From: Caenorhabditis remanei
Taxonomy: Eukaryota; Nematoda; Chromadorea; Rhabditida; Rhabditidae
Direction of reading: 5' to 3'
Length of the DNA: 64,000 bases
NCBI RefSeq assembly: GCF_010183535.1
Contig: NC_071330.1
Span: 2,957,717-3,021,716, forward strand
Positions within the stretch are counted from its first letter, which is position 1, and every line of letters starts with the position of its first letter. The notes beneath the pieces are model-generated. The model made no database searches. It worked only from the letters and a program-made list of their open reading frames with translations, and was not told the origin of the DNA. The translations under genes and the position numbers were made by a program. Of this stretch, positions 63,101 to 64,000 are shown piece after piece.

Positions 63101-64000
63101 ACTTTGATATGTATCTCACCAGACAAGGTCTCCCAAATACCTTTTTTCGAAAATAAGAACTTTCTGATTTCATTAGAAGTGCAAATTTTCACATTTTGAT
63201 CTGTAGTAATTTCGGAGTCATAGCTGGAAAAAAAATCAGTGACCATTATTGTATGTAGCGTTGGTCAAGATCTTGCGATTACACTTTAGTTTAAGGAGAT
63301 TGCTCTTGAATTGACCGAGTTATGATGTCTCGAAGTGGTTCAACTCAAAAAACTCGAAAAAATCGAATTGTGTCTGCCATTCTCTGGAAACTCAAAAGGG
63401 CACGTAACATTTTTGTTTTGTTCTAGTTAAGATACGGGCTATCATTTCCCAAAATATCTAATAAATCCCAGCGTTTCACCTTGGGTCATTCCCATGTGAG
63501 AAATTTTTGAGATGTTTACATTGACTGCCTGTAACTTCTTAGGATATGCCCGTACAAAAAAGTTGTCAACTACAAAAATGCCGATATTTTTAACACGTCG
63601 GTAAGGAAATGAATTGTCAACGGTCCAAACTTTGACCTCATTTTTTTTCGAATACCAGGCCTCGAGGGCAAAAACTGAGTATATATTTGGAATCAGCGTT
63701 TTCTCAGCTTTCCATCGATATAGGTCTCGACCCCTAACTCAACGGTCACCAGGACCTTTCCTAGTAAGAAATTCCAGCGTTTCACCTTGGGTCATTCCCA
63801 TGTCAGTTTAGCACTGAAAAAGGGTAATAATTGCGAGAAATTACATTGACGATTGATAACTGTTCAGAGGCCAATTACCTATATCCTGAAAAAGCCAACA
63901 CATTTCATTTCAGACCCCAATAATTCCATTTTCCCATGCTCTCCTCCGTACCCCATAGAGTGCCGGCGGCTCGGTTCCCGTTACTATGAGAATAGGTGTA
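63101..64000. other. Repeat-rich right end of the window
   Basis: No supported gene. Contains half of a mariner-type MITE (GCCCGTACAAAAAAGTTGTC at about 63549) fused to half of the CTAGGGAAGG family (63583-63767), bracketed by two copies of GCGTTTCACCTTGGGTCATT. Confidence 0.5.
63583..63767. repeat. Half copy of the CTAGGGAAGG foldback family
   Basis: Reads like the right arm of 28123-28500: CCAGGCCTCGAGGGCAAAAA, GCGTTTTCTCAGCTTTCCAT and a terminal CCTTTCCTAGTAA. The left arm is absent. Confidence 0.7.

Overview
This is nematode genomic DNA, almost certainly from a Caenorhabditis species that is not C. elegans. The evidence is short AT-rich introns with TTTCAG acceptors, 46-60 bp introns, likely spliced-leader acceptors a few bases before start codons, a tandem family of F-box plus FBA_2-type genes, a nematode chemoreceptor, TTAGGC telomere-type repeats and many small foldback (MITE-like) elements. 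From memory, the adjacent pod-1 (two-propeller coronin) and mlh-1 orthologues are also neighbours on C. elegans chromosome III.

Layout: 1-5.5 kb is repeat-rich intergenic DNA. 5.55-35.34 kb (minus) is one large gene for a secreted or cell-surface leucine-rich-repeat protein. I reconstructed it as nine exons, 806 residues, with all exon phases agreeing. Its roughly 15 kb sixth intron (8162-23113) holds, on the opposite strand, eight F-box genes or relics arranged as two copies of a four-gene block about 6.6 kb apart. 35.3-41.1 kb is a divergent intergenic region with CT/GA tracts. 41.1-46.7 kb (plus) is pod-1 (8 exons, 1221 residues). 48.0-54.35 kb (plus) is mlh-1 (8 exons, 754 residues), with tandem repeats in several introns. 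54.36-56.43 kb (minus) is a four-exon Srg-type seven-transmembrane receptor, convergent with mlh-1, with 15 bp between the two stop codons. 56.5-64 kb holds duplicated, partly broken, unrecognised genes and repeated foldback elements.

Roles: POD-1 is an actin-binding coronin and MLH-1 a mismatch-repair ATPase, both conserved single genes. The F-box proteins are expected substrate receptors for SCF ubiquitin ligases and belong to a fast-evolving family. Here they show recent block duplication, apparent gene conversion, an internal deletion, a frameshift and a transposon insertion in coding sequence. The receptor and the LRR protein are surface proteins. I see no operon, CRISPR array, rRNA gene or intact tRNA gene. 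Exon boundaries were read by eye from splice signals and reading frame, and are not supported by transcripts.
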